A stretch of 64,000 bases of DNA from CAVVVS01 sp963751355 (GCA_963751355.1 CAVVVS010000001.1:1-64000); one strand, 5' to 3'. Counted from the stretch's first letter, positions 18,793 to 27,947 are shown. The notes: generated by a model from the sequence alone, not told the origin. Numbers and translations: made by a program.

Positions 18793-19474
18793 CTTTTGTT
18801 CCTTCCTTCACTACTGAATAAAGTTCATCAATATCTTCGTTACTAATAGCAATCGAACCATCCGTCCAATTATATACAAAAGGTAAATATTTAAAAATAA
18901 AATCAAATTTCCCGATTCCTTGAATGCCTATATCTCCCCCCAGGGTAGTAGTATCATCAGGACATGTTCCGTAATAATATTCAAATTTTAGCTTGTCAAA
19001 TTCATCTTGTGTTATCAATCCTTTCCGTAATCCTTCGGCAGCATCATTTAAATTAGGATAATTAAGTTCGAAGAACTTATGATATTTTACTCCTGTATCA
19101 ATCTTACAAATCTTATATTCACCCACCGGGGTAGCGTTATCACCCCGCCTTGTTTTAGGATTGTTTATATTCATACCAAAACTTGACCGGTATGTTTTAA
19201 TGAGCACAGTATCCTGGAAAAGATTAAGGGAATAAGTTTTTCTATCCACAACTATATATACATCATTCAATTTCGTAAAGCCTTTTAACGCCATGGCTTT
19301 GGAAAGGGGCACTTCACGTAAATTAAGTATAACACCATACACAATACAGCCTGCAATGAACAAAATTATTCCACCGCTAAAAAATATAGTATTTCTTATT
19401 AAATTCGGATTAATATAAGCTTTTAAAAGCTTGAAAATTGTTTTAGGCAGTTGTGAAGTGATATTTTTCATCAA
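18779..19474 (-). CDS. L,D-transpeptidase-like (YkuD) protein lacking catalytic His and Cys
   Basis: 231 residues with one N-terminal membrane helix (about 30-51) and a periplasmic YkuD-like domain. The fold is recognisable by VYIVVDRKTYSLNLFQD at the start, RRGDNATPVGEYKI, and the end motif NWTDGSIAISNEDIDELY. In active members the equivalent positions read IHG, then T-x-G-C-I. Here they are IQG (Gln185) and DGSI (Ser207), so both the catalytic His and Cys are replaced. A 3-3 cross-link or lipoprotein-linking reaction by the known mechanism is therefore unlikely. The gene is the first of a coupled set with the lipoprotein and the BamA/TamA-like barrel. It may be a structural or regulatory pseudoenzyme. 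Confidence 0.8.
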   Translation of the reverse strand: MMKNITSQLPKTIFKLLKAYINPNLIRNTIFFSGGIILFIAGCIVYGVILNLREVPLSKAMALKGFTKLNDVYIVVDRKTYSLNLFQDTVLIKTYRSSFGMNINNPKTRRGDNATPVGEYKICKIDTGVKYHKFFELNYPNLNDAAEGLRKGLITQDEFDKLKFEYYYGTCPDDTTTLGGDIGIQGIGKFDFIFKYLPFVYNWTDGSIAISNEDIDELYSVVKEGTKVVIK

Positions 19475-19576
19475 TATTTATATTTAATAAAGAGCACAAA
19501 AGTAATAATTACTTTTGTTTTAAATTAAAATTTAATCAAAAAAAAGTTAATTTTTAAGTTAATTATTTAACAAAGA

Positions 19577-19606
19577 TTGAGTTAATAATTGAAATTAGTG
19601 TATATT
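19577..19606 (+). promoter_or_regulatory. Promoter candidate for the capA-like gene
   Basis: TTGAGT (19577-19582), an 18-base spacer and TATATT (19601-19606), about 80 bases before the ATG at 19689. The boxes are fair matches in a very AT-rich stretch, so chance is not excluded. Confidence 0.35.
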
Positions 19607-19688
19607 ATTTACGTACCAGCTTTTCATTTAAGAATGACAGCACTTTTTTTAATACATAATTCAATTTTTACTCTTATTTTATATCTAA

Positions 19689-20870
19689 ATGAAATTGCAC
19701 ATTAATAAAATTCCGATTGTAAAAATCATTGCTTTTTCCCTTTTATTTGCGGTAACTTCATATTCCCAAATATCAATAAAGGCAGTTGGAGATATAATGC
19801 TTGGTTCCGTTACACCCAGGGAAATAATACCTAAGGATAGTGGGTATGTATTTGTGCGATCCATAGGAAAATATTTAAGGGGAAGCGATATTGTACTAGG
19901 TAATCTTGAAGGAACGTTTTTTACCGGTGAAATGCAGCCGGTTAAATGTTCTGATTCAGCGCGTGCAAATGCAATTTGTTTCGAGTTCGGAATGCCTGAC
20001 TATTTATCGAAAAGATTAAAGATGCTTGGCTTTACCGCACTCGATCTTGACAATAATCATTCCGAAGATTATGGAATTGCAGGTTATGAATTTACCATCT
20101 CAAGGCTTAATCAGTTAGGCATCGTTCCGGTTCAAAAAAGAAAATTATCGGTGATACATTCCGGACATAAAAATATTGCTTTAGTAGCATTTGGTTTTTC
20201 CGGCGGTTCATATAAAATTTCGGATCTTCCCGAAGCATCTCAAATTATTTCAAATTTGAAAAAGAAATATAAGATTATAATTGTAATGTTCCACGGAGGT
20301 GCAGAAGGTAAGAATGCAACTCATGTAAGAAACAATACGGAAATTTATCTCAATGAAAATAGAGGAAATGAAATCGCCTTCGCTAAAACGGTAATTGATG
20401 CAGGGGCTGATCTTGTAATAGGCAGCGGTCCGCACGTGCTTAGAGCTTTACATCTTTACAAAAATAAGTTGATCGCATACTCAATGGGGAATTTTCTTAC
20501 ATACGGCAACATTAATATAGCGGGGATTAATGGAATTTCGGCTATTCTCAGCGTTGTTATTGATTCTTCTAACGGTAATTTTGTTGACGGAGAAATTATA
20601 CCGGTAATTCAAAGAGGACGAGGAATTCCGTATTTCGATAATTATAAAGGAGCAGTTAATATAATTAATAAATTGATTTTGGAAGACTTTCCCGATTCGA
20701 ATATTTTTCTAAGCAGTGAAGGAAAAATTCTGAGGAGGATTATTAATATACCTCCATATATTACATTTTACTCAAAATTAAATATAAATAACACTCACTT
20801 TTCTCTTAAACGTGTTAAAGTACCGGAAACATTCAAAACCTTTAGAACAATGCCGAAAAATTTTGAATAA
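19689..20870 (+). CDS. CapA-family (PGA_cap) secreted metallophosphatase-like protein
   Basis: A 393-residue CapA-family protein with a calcineurin-like metallophosphoesterase fold; founding members are needed for poly-gamma-glutamate capsule in Bacillus. A signal peptide (about 1-26, ending SYSQ) is followed by the expected motifs: AVGDIMLGS, GNLEGTFF, DLDNNHSEDYG, MFHGGAEG, and GSGPHVLRALH followed by YSMGNFLTYG. No capB/capC genes are nearby. CapA proteins are widespread outside poly-glutamate makers, so the substrate is unknown. It stands alone on the plus strand and converges with frr, sharing a terminator hairpin. Confidence 0.88.
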   Translation: MKLHINKIPIVKIIAFSLLFAVTSYSQISIKAVGDIMLGSVTPREIIPKDSGYVFVRSIGKYLRGSDIVLGNLEGTFFTGEMQPVKCSDSARANAICFEFGMPDYLSKRLKMLGFTALDLDNNHSEDYGIAGYEFTISRLNQLGIVPVQKRKLSVIHSGHKNIALVAFGFSGGSYKISDLPEASQIISNLKKKYKIIIVMFHGGAEGKNATHVRNNTEIYLNENRGNEIAFAKTVIDAGADLVIGSGPHVLRALHLYKNKLIAYSMGNFLTYGNINIAGINGISAILSVVIDSSNGNFVDGEIIPVIQRGRGIPYFDNYKGAVNIINKLILEDFPDSNIFLSSEGKILRRIINIPPYITFYSKLNINNTHFSLKRVKVPETFKTFRTMPKNFE

Positions 20871-20877
20871 ATTTTAA

Positions 20878-20912
20878 AAGCTCAATCAATTAAATTATTT
20901 GTGATTGAGCTT
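20878..20912. terminator. Bidirectional terminator hairpin between capA and frr
   Basis: A perfect 11-base stem, AAGCTCAATCA (20878-20888) with TGATTGAGCTT (20902-20912), and a 13-base loop. On the minus strand it is followed by TTTTAAAATTT, so it fits a terminator for the leftward frr transcript. The same hairpin lies 7 bases after the capA stop and can serve that gene too, though there is no T-run on the plus side. Confidence 0.75.
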
Positions 20913-20940
20913 ACAATGGTTGATGAAGAAAAATCACATG

Positions 20941-21494
20941 CTAAACTTCCATTATCTCTTTTTCTTTGTGTTTAAGAATTTCATCAATTTTATTGACGTG
21001 TTCATCCGTTAAATCCTGTATCCTTTGTTCGGCATCTTTTAACTGGTCCTCTGATATTTTTTTCTCTTTTTCCTCTCTTTTAAATGATCATTTGCATCTC
21101 TTCTTATGTTGCGTACAGCAATTTTGTAGTCCTCTCCGAATTTTTTAACAATCTTAACCAGTTCTTTTCTTCGTTCTTCATTCAATGGTGGTACCGGAAT
21201 TTTTAGATTTGTACCGTCGCTAACGGGATTAAATCCAATATTTGCCTCAAGAATGGCTTTTTCTACAGCAGGTACCGCAGATTTATCCCATGGAGTTATC
21301 GACAAAGTATGAGGGTCTAAAACCGTAACATTAGACAATTGATTAATAGGCGTCATATTTCCATAATACTCAACCTTTATGCCGTCCAGTAAAGCGGTAG
21401 TCGCCTTACCAGATCGGATTCTGTTGATTTCCCCCCGAAGTGAATCCAACGATTTATCCATTCTAGAACTAGCATCTTTAATTATGTCTTCCAT
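20941..21494 (-). pseudogene. frr: Ribosome recycling factor, broken by a one-base frameshift
   Basis: RRF splits the post-termination ribosome together with EF-G and is essential in tested bacteria. The first 151 codons match RRF throughout (RSGKATTALLDGIKVEYYG, VRNIRRDAND). After NDHLKERKKRKK the frame runs into YQRTS and a stop at 21039. The missing C-terminus is present in the -1 frame (ISEDQLKDAEQ to EKEIMEV, TAG at 20941). One extra base in the purine run AGGAAAAAGAGAAAAAAAT restores about 184 residues, the standard length. The run contains A AAA AAA in the zero frame, a -1 slippery heptamer, so slippage is formally possible. A consensus error is simpler. No pyrH is adjacent, unlike in many genomes. 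Confidence 0.9.
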
Positions 21495-21977
21495 AGCTGC
21501 CTCTAATAATGTTATTTTTTATTAAGTAATAGAAAGATAAGTATTTTAAAAGTAAGTAGTAATTATGACAGAAACAATTTTTTAAAAATTTCAATTTAAA
21601 ACAAAAAAGATTCGACAGCTTATAAAAGTTAACCATTGAATCTTCTTAAAGCCCAAATAAAGTAATTAAGCTAATATACCTTCAAGTCATGATTTTTTCT
21701 TGATTTTGTAAGCGATATATGAGCCTCCGACAAATAAAAAACATGACCAAAAGAATAAGTTAAAAATAAATCACTCGCTTCGTCGATGAGAATTGTGATA
21801 TTTTTTGGTGTAAGATCCCAAAATATTTTTTTAATGTCTTATCATTGCACATGAAATTTAATGATTATATGTTCTTTTGTAATGAGAAAAAGTTTTAATA
21901 ACTTTTACTTATGGCAACTTTTCTCTGAGCTGTTAGTAGGTTCGGTTAACTGTAGTAAAATTGGTTTAATATGATTT
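21495..21977. other. Intergenic region, no gene seen
   Basis: A 480-base AT-rich space between the frr start and the end of the DUF2064 gene, both on the minus strand. No reading frame, tRNA-like fold, repeat or convincing terminator was recognised. The frr promoter should lie here. Confidence 0.5.
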
Positions 21978-22655
21978 TTATTTTTTTATCTGAGCCGCAT
22001 TATTAATAAATTGAAGCAAAGAATTTGATTTCATTGAATCTTTATTTATCATCGCCCATTTTGTCAAATCCTCCTCAGTGTCTATATCCGAAAGTTTTCT
22101 CAAAATTTTGGTAGATATTTTTTTGCTGTTAAATCTCTCCAGAGTTTCTTGAAATACTGTGGGAGTACTCCAATTCATATTTTTAAAAATGTAAGGATAA
22201 TTATTTTTTAACCCAAGTAAATAATAACCGCCGTCGTCTGTTGGACCAAGCACCGCATCATAATGGCTTAAGGCAATAAAAGCGTCATTAATTATTTTTG
22301 ATGAAATATCGGGTAAATCCGTTCCTATTATTACCACCTTTACTGCGCCGTTCCGGAATACAGTAGTAAATGCATTTAGCATTTTCTCACCCAAATCTTT
22401 CCCCTTCTGCTCATAAGTGGAAAACATAGACTTTGTCCACTTAATTATATCCGCTTTATCTTTCGTTTGAGTAAAAAACAAGTATCCTTCCGCTTCTGAA
22501 GCGAATAATTTTTTGCATTCGGAAAATGTATGTTCAGCACATAGTTTATAAAACTCTAATGCGAAATTTTCGCCTAATGTTTTCGCCAATCTAGTTTTTA
22601 CCATTCCTTCTCGCGGATATCGGGCAAAAATGATAACTGCATTATGATTTTTCAT
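21978..22655 (-). CDS. DUF2064/TIGR04282-family glycosyltransferase-like protein
   Basis: A 225-residue protein of the TIGR04282 family (rSAM/selenodomain-associated or arsenosugar-type glycosyltransferase, DUF2064). The N-terminal VIIFARYPREGMVKTRLAKTLG is diagnostic and resembles nucleotidyl/glycosyl-transfer Rossmann-like folds. VVIIGTDLPDISSKII and ALSHYDAVLGPTDDGGYYLLGLK are the central family motifs. It lies 49 bases after a family 2 glycosyltransferase on the same strand, a common pairing. No radical-SAM or selenium gene is seen here, so the arsenosugar name should not be taken literally. Confidence 0.88.
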   Translation of the reverse strand: MKNHNAVIIFARYPREGMVKTRLAKTLGENFALEFYKLCAEHTFSECKKLFASEAEGYLFFTQTKDKADIIKWTKSMFSTYEQKGKDLGEKMLNAFTTVFRNGAVKVVIIGTDLPDISSKIINDAFIALSHYDAVLGPTDDGGYYLLGLKNNYPYIFKNMNWSTPTVFQETLERFNSKKISTKILRKLSDIDTEEDLTKWAMINKDSMKSNSLLQFINNAAQIKK

Positions 22656-22704
22656 AATAGGATCTTATTGTATTGTCTCTACATGAGGGGAGACTTGGTT
22701 TTGT

Positions 22705-23391
22705 TTACTTTTTGAATATTTGTACAAAAATTGTTTTAAGAATAATGACGCTTGCCATCACTGTTCCTTTAAACGTCCCGGTTACTTTTGATTTTCCTAT
22801 TCGCTTACGGTATTTGACGGGAACTTCTAAAATTTTGTATTTTTTTTTCGCTGCTTTTATTTGCATTTCAATGGTCCATCCGTACCAAATATCATGCATA
22901 TCAAGATCAAGCAGTTTAGAAAATTTAATTGCCCTAAAGGGTCCTAAATCGGTGTATCTAACATTCCAGAATAAACTAATCAAGATAGACGAAACGACGC
23001 TCCCCACTCTCGATTGAAAGGGAAGAGCACCTTTTTCCCGCTTTCCCATCACTCTGCTACCGATTACAAAATCATATCCGTCGACAGCTATAGGTTTAAT
23101 TAAATCATATGCTTCATCCGGATAATCGCTGTAATCTCCATCTAAAAACACAATAATATCACATCCTCTTTGTTTAACATACTCTATACCTCTTAAACAT
23201 GATGCACCGTACCCCTGAATTGTTTCGGTTAGAACGGTGGCGCCTGCATTAGCGGCAACTTTAGCTGTTGCATCAGTGGAATTATTATCAACAACAACTA
23301 TCTCCGATATAAGGTCTCGCGGTATATCATTAATTACTTTGTCAATAGATTTTTCTTCATTGAAAGCTGGAATAATTACAAGTGAATTCAT
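22705..23391 (-). CDS. Family 2 glycosyltransferase (dolichyl-phosphate-mannose synthase-like)
   Basis: A 228-residue GT-A fold glycosyltransferase with the typical start LVIIPAFNEEKSIDKVI, the VVDNNSTDATA block and the metal-binding VFLDGDYSDYP. A C-terminal YRKRIGKSKVTGTFKGT motif is also present. It has no long membrane extension beyond a weak C-terminal hydrophobic stretch, so it probably acts at the cytoplasmic face with a nucleotide-sugar donor and a lipid-phosphate or glycan acceptor. It lies between the GH13 gene and the DUF2064 gene on the same strand, with short gaps. Confidence 0.88.
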   Translation of the reverse strand: MNSLVIIPAFNEEKSIDKVINDIPRDLISEIVVVDNNSTDATAKVAANAGATVLTETIQGYGASCLRGIEYVKQRGCDIIVFLDGDYSDYPDEAYDLIKPIAVDGYDFVIGSRVMGKREKGALPFQSRVGSVVSSILISLFWNVRYTDLGPFRAIKFSKLLDLDMHDIWYGWTIEMQIKAAKKKYKILEVPVKYRKRIGKSKVTGTFKGTVMASVIILKTIFVQIFKK

Positions 23392-23433
23392 TAAATTATT
23401 TTTTTTACAAATGATAAAAGTTAAACTTGAGAA

Positions 23434-24903
23434 TTAATCTTTAAATGAAAAGATATGACTATGAAAGTTCTTTAATTCAATAAACAAGCCTTTATTTGTT
23501 ATTTCTGAGGCCGATCTTTTGTACACCTTACCGTCTAATAAATCGGTTAAAAGTAGAAGCTCCTTTTTAATTGATACATCAAATTTTAATCTGCAGTGGG
23601 TGGTGTTGTCCGAGTAATTAATCACCACGATCCGGTTATCATCTTTAAGTTTCCACCGCCAAGCCAGTATTTTCTTAAAGGATATGTTATCTCCCCCTGA
23701 TGTTTCTGGTTCTAATAGTATCCAATCACCGTATTTAAAAATGTCATCCTTCGTAATTTTCAAAATTAGATCATAATAGTTATTAATAGTCTGTGATACT
23801 TTTTCGACCGGTTTCCTTCCAAGTTGTACGGGAAGTTTTATTTTCTTTCCTTCGAATTGACCATCATAATAAAGCTTCATTCCTTGCAGTGAACTAATGA
23901 TTGTTGCTGCTGCCATTGATTTATGTTTGCCAAACTTGGCTACTGACCGGTTCTCATCATGATTTTCCAAAAACCTTACAGATTTTAATTGATAATCTTC
24001 ATCGGCTTGAAGATGCTCCATAATTCCCTGTGGATCGTTAATTAACAACCGGTCGAGCAGCCGTTTGTCGTATGTGAAATCGAAACCTAACTGTTGAAGC
24101 TGCCATTCAAGATCCCAATAAGCTTCGGCAATAAAAATAAATCCGGGTGATTTTTGCTTAATTGTTTTTATTGCCTCTTCCCAAAATTCATTTTTGGGTT
24201 TATACTGAATACTCTCTTCAAGACATCCCAGCCATGTATTTTCAAATACGTTGGTTAAATTAAGCATTGCCATATCGCATCTTACACCATCGCACAGATC
24301 GCTAATGGAAAGCAATGTATCTAACATAAATTTTCGTGCATCCGGATTAAAATAATTGATCTGGATTGTGTCGGTCCAGGCGGGGAAAAAGGGATCCCTA
24401 CCATGGGCAAAAATTTTCTGCGGGTCAACCGAAGGTCTAAAAAAAGTGGAAGGATCATTCTTTAATTGATTTTCTGTTCCTTGTAAAAAGATCTGTGGAT
24501 GAGTTTTTATGATTTTCGAAGATGCCCCGAAATGATTGGGAACAAAATCAAGAATCAATTTCAACCCCTCATCATTAATCCGTTTTTTTAATCTCATCAA
24601 ATCTTGCAAAGTTCCCAGCAATGGATTAACATCGTAACCATCAATAGCGTAGGGTGAACCTATAATGTCCTCTCTTTTCCAATCTTTTAGACTTCTAGAA
24701 TAAGAGGCGATCAGATCTTCCTGTAGGCAACATGAATCGATTAGGTCAGCACATGTTTTCCAAATTCCCATTAGCCAAATGGATTCGATTCCTTTTTCAA
24801 CCAGATTAGTAAAATAATCCTTGGGTATCCCATTCAAACCGTTTTTTCCACCAAAGTTATTTACCCAAACCCTGGCATTAACTTCAAATAATTTAGTATT
24901 CAT
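23434..24903 (-). CDS. Cytoplasmic GH13 alpha-amylase family enzyme
   Basis: A 489-residue GH13 enzyme without a signal peptide, so it is probably cytoplasmic. The four conserved regions are intact: LDFVPNH (Asp119 to His124), GVRCDMAM with the nucleophile Asp210, FIAEAYWD with the acid/base Glu260, and ENHDENR with Asp316. A beta-sandwich-like C-terminal part follows (about 400-489). The motifs resemble alpha-glucan-acting or transfer enzymes, but the specificity is not clear. It shares strand and close spacing (42 bases) with the two glycosyltransferase genes, possibly a small operon for storage or surface glucan. Confidence 0.88.
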   Translation of the reverse strand: MNTKLFEVNARVWVNNFGGKNGLNGIPKDYFTNLVEKGIESIWLMGIWKTCADLIDSCCLQEDLIASYSRSLKDWKREDIIGSPYAIDGYDVNPLLGTLQDLMRLKKRINDEGLKLILDFVPNHFGASSKIIKTHPQIFLQGTENQLKNDPSTFFRPSVDPQKIFAHGRDPFFPAWTDTIQINYFNPDARKFMLDTLLSISDLCDGVRCDMAMLNLTNVFENTWLGCLEESIQYKPKNEFWEEAIKTIKQKSPGFIFIAEAYWDLEWQLQQLGFDFTYDKRLLDRLLINDPQGIMEHLQADEDYQLKSVRFLENHDENRSVAKFGKHKSMAAATIISSLQGMKLYYDGQFEGKKIKLPVQLGRKPVEKVSQTINNYYDLILKITKDDIFKYGDWILLEPETSGGDNISFKKILAWRWKLKDDNRIVVINYSDNTTHCRLKFDVSIKKELLLLTDLLDGKVYKRSASEITNKGLFIELKNFHSHIFSFKD

Positions 24904-25962
24904 ACAAACATCATTAAATTGAATAATAATTACTATTAAAATTCTTTTATCTGTTTAAAATAATTCCTACAAAATAATTTATTATTGATTTCTGCTCTGG
25001 ATTTTCAAGGAAGAAGGAGTTTTCTCTAAATTCTTCTTGCAAACGAATGCAAAATCTTCCTTAAATATAATATTTCTTCAAGAGTTTCTCCCGTTAGGGG
25101 AAGTAGAATACAAAAAAAGTTATTTTGCATAAATTCAAATATAATTATATGCAAAATTCATGTAATTCGTGGATAAATTTTCTCTCTTCGGAACCTGTCA
25201 ATAGAAATAACACAAAAATTTTATTTTATTAAGGCATTCATATCAAATTAGAAAAATTTATTTTAACATTAGGATTAATCACTTATTCATCCTAATAGCC
25301 TATTTACTAACTCGAATTTTATTTGTAATATATTAGCACTTACTTACTAATATAAAGCGAATTTATAAGGAACAGATTAGGAAATAAAGAATCTTAGATT
25401 ACTCTTAAGTAATATTAAACTTATTAAATCCAATGAGAATGGTAGACGGTTTAAAATCAACTGATGTGAATGAGCATGTCTATTAGTAGAGTAACAGAGA
25501 AAATTGGAAATAACTAAATTTCATTCAAACTAAAATATAATTAAGTTTATGTATATATGAGATGGGTTATGAACTGTCTCTCAATAAAAATGAATTAAAT
25601 GTTAACTTACCGTGTAAATTTTACATAGTAAGGTACAATATTACACAACTAAAGATTTTTTTACGTATAAAAATTGAGTGTTTTGTATTTCTTCAAACAA
25701 TCCAATACAAATTAATTAGAATTATTAATGTAAAATTATTATATTTTGTTTGTTCTTAACATTTTAACATCCTAGAATCAAATATTTATATCGGTTTGTT
25801 TGGGCACCGAAAATAAATATTCGTTAAGAGTTATCTGGTATAATTATTGCGCTATCCTTATTTCATCATGAATCAGAACAATAACGCCCGTTAAAAATAA
25901 CAAAATCAGAAACGTAAAACTGTCTGATTAAAGAACCACTATACAAATCTCAGAGGTATTGT
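24904..25962. other. Gene-poor AT-rich region upstream of the three-gene envelope operon
   Basis: Over 1 kb without a convincing gene, the longest such gap in the window. A 65-codon open frame (25562-25759) is rich in Lys, Asn, Ile and Phe and looks like random AT-rich sequence. No tRNA, repeat array or insertion-sequence end was seen. The last part contains a promoter candidate for the operon starting at 25963. Confidence 0.55.
25836..25844 (+). promoter_or_regulatory. Extended -10 promoter candidate for the three-gene envelope operon
   Basis: TGGTATAAT gives a consensus TATAAT (25839-25844) with the TGn extension, which can work without a good -35 box. It is 119 bases before the ATG at 25963. 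That start has AGAGG a few bases upstream as ribosome site. Confidence 0.45.
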
Positions 25963-26955
25963 ATGACTGAAAAGACGGAAGATTTGAAGGGAATATCGGA
26001 AATAAAAAGTACTATAACACACTTGTTCAATAAAAATGGACTTGAGGAAGAGATTGAAAAATTTTCCAATGATGCTATAAATAAGATCAGGTTTAAAATT
26101 ATTTTAAAACCTGCGATAATTTCTTTTGTGGCATTACTAATCTCTTTTTTCATCGATGTCTCATCTGTACCGATTCTCGGTAACATTTCACAAAATATTG
26201 CGCATTATATATTTCCGACTTGGAATCCTGCAGCCGAAACAGTAACCCCTTTTTCTTTTTGGTGGCTTCCCCTTGTAATTTATGTACTTTATATTCTACT
26301 TTCATACCTTGCATTCAGGAAACTTAAAATTGAACTTGTTAGAACCCCAGCATCTGAAACTATTGATAGGATTATGACTTCTTATACGGGCGTAATCGAT
26401 AGCATTTCTACGGCTCTCCCTCTTATCGGCGCTGCAATTCTGCTTTTAAGTATACGCTTGGGTCAAGATGTATTTCTTGGCTTATCGGTACCGTTTGAGA
26501 TAAAAGCATTAATCGTTCTGGCACTTGGTAAATTGTTTGAACCAATTTTGGATCAAATGGGAATTGAATATCAAAATGTGGTTAACCATGTTAAAGATAT
26601 AAAAGACCGATATTTTTCCAGAGTTCAGGCAGAAAATTCAGCAAATATCTCTAATAAATTAGGGGCTTTAAATTCGAGTATTTCATCCGATATTGATGAA
26701 AATTCCATCAGAGACCTGGAAGTTTATAATCAAGAGTTGAGAAAAACCAATGAGATAAATGAAGCTATTTTGAAGAACTACAACTCTATCCATCAAGTTA
26801 TTGAAAAGATCAATAATATGGAGAATATTACTACCGAAAAAATAGAGCAATTAAAGAGTCTGTCGCAATCTATTACCCAGGCAGCTAATTCTCTTAATGA
26901 TGAAAAGACCGTAACCGGACTAAAATATTTAGAATCAATGGTAGTCAAGAGGTGA
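25963..26955 (+). CDS. Multi-pass inner-membrane protein with C-terminal coiled coil (possible TolQ/GldL-like)
   Basis: A 330-residue protein of no recognised family. It has a charged N-terminal helix (about 8-46) and about four membrane segments (47-65, 99-118, 145-168, 172-192), then a long polar helical tail (about 205-315) with coiled-coil character. The third segment, DSISTALPLIGAAILLLSIRLG, resembles the second helix of MotA/TolQ/ExbB proteins, where a Thr/Pro-Leu-Gly pattern lines the channel. This is by eye only. The membrane core plus cytoplasmic coiled coil also recalls GldL. It is followed after 9 bases by a single-TM protein and then a barrel, which suggests a trans-envelope complex. 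Confidence 0.65.
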   Translation: MTEKTEDLKGISEIKSTITHLFNKNGLEEEIEKFSNDAINKIRFKIILKPAIISFVALLISFFIDVSSVPILGNISQNIAHYIFPTWNPAAETVTPFSFWWLPLVIYVLYILLSYLAFRKLKIELVRTPASETIDRIMTSYTGVIDSISTALPLIGAAILLLSIRLGQDVFLGLSVPFEIKALIVLALGKLFEPILDQMGIEYQNVVNHVKDIKDRYFSRVQAENSANISNKLGALNSSISSDIDENSIRDLEVYNQELRKTNEINEAILKNYNSIHQVIEKINNMENITTEKIEQLKSLSQSITQAANSLNDEKTVTGLKYLESMVVKR

Positions 26956-26964
26956 TGAATAGTT

Positions 26965-27921
26965 ATGGTAAGAAAAAATAGAGACAGCAAATTTATAATA
27001 TACCAGGTATTATATATTTTTGTTATAACAGTTCTGGCGATTAAGGGTGCCGATTTAAACTTGCATGCCGTAGTATCCAAAGACAAATCAGTTTCTATGA
27101 CTGTGCGCGATTCTTTGGTAACACTAATAGATTCATTGTACGCTCAAGGTACAAAGTTTAATATCCAAATTCATCCTGTAAAAGAAGAAAACTTGAAGTT
27201 AAAGGAAAAACTGGCTTCATTAAATCAAAAAGTTCAAAAACTAACTACTTCTATAGAAATAGAAAAGAAAACTACTCCTAAAAAGCCGGAAGAGAAACCA
27301 AAACCGCAAGAGCAAACGGTAATTCAATCACCCATCTCAAAAGAAGAAACTTTCATACAATATACATGGAATGTTGCCAACAACACAGGTAGTGTGCCTA
27401 CCAGTATTTACGATCCTAAAGATATGAACAGACCTATTGTTGTAATTCCTCCGGGGACTAAGAAAAGGTTTAACTTAATGGGTCAAACAAAGGTCATTGC
27501 TAAGTATGGTAATCAAGAACAAACGATAAATGTTGTACCTAACAAAATTCCGAAAATTCAAATTCAAAAAGTTACTACCAAAATGAACGGAGAGGATATT
27601 TATGTGCGGGATTTACAGCGTATAACAGCTTTTACCGTAACAATAATTGATGACCGTCCTAAACAATTAAAAGTAACTCATAGAGGGCCCATCTCTGTCA
27701 GCGGTCCGTTCAAAAATAGCGACGGCAACCCGGTTTATAACGTCTCACTTAATCTTACTCCCAATCAAAACAGCTTTGATGCGTGGGTAGATAAATATGG
27801 TGATAAGACAGAAACCAATGGTCGTTATAAAGTTAATTTTTTCTTTACTGTAGACGACACAATTTCAAAAGCCCATGTACAAGCAGGGGAATCATTCTAT
27901 TTCACTGATTTTTCTAAATAA
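26965..27921 (+). CDS. Single-pass periplasmic protein with coiled coil and Lys/Pro linker (possible GldM/TolR-like)
   Basis: 318 residues: a short basic N-terminus, one membrane helix (about 10-28, IIYQVLYIFVITVLAIK), a helical segment (45-102) with coiled-coil character, a Lys/Pro/Glu linker (about 100-120) and a beta-rich periplasmic part (130-318). The N-terminal pattern, a Y-x-V-rich helix followed by LAIKGADLNLHAV, recalls the GldM/PorM start, and ITAFTVTIIDD resembles strands of GldM periplasmic domains. These are visual resemblances, not alignments. An uncleaved anchor with a stiff linker fits a shaft reaching towards the outer membrane, as in TonB, TolR or GldM. Confidence 0.65.
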   Translation: MVRKNRDSKFIIYQVLYIFVITVLAIKGADLNLHAVVSKDKSVSMTVRDSLVTLIDSLYAQGTKFNIQIHPVKEENLKLKEKLASLNQKVQKLTTSIEIEKKTTPKKPEEKPKPQEQTVIQSPISKEETFIQYTWNVANNTGSVPTSIYDPKDMNRPIVVIPPGTKKRFNLMGQTKVIAKYGNQEQTINVVPNKIPKIQIQKVTTKMNGEDIYVRDLQRITAFTVTIIDDRPKQLKVTHRGPISVSGPFKNSDGNPVYNVSLNLTPNQNSFDAWVDKYGDKTETNGRYKVNFFFTVDDTISKAHVQAGESFYFTDFSK

Positions 27922-27947
27922 AACCCTAAAACGAAAAAACATCTCTT

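Noticed and set aside
25562..25759. 65-codon open frame in the gene-free region
   Set aside because: Lys/Asn/Ile/Phe-rich with no ribosome site or recognisable motif; expected by chance in this base composition.
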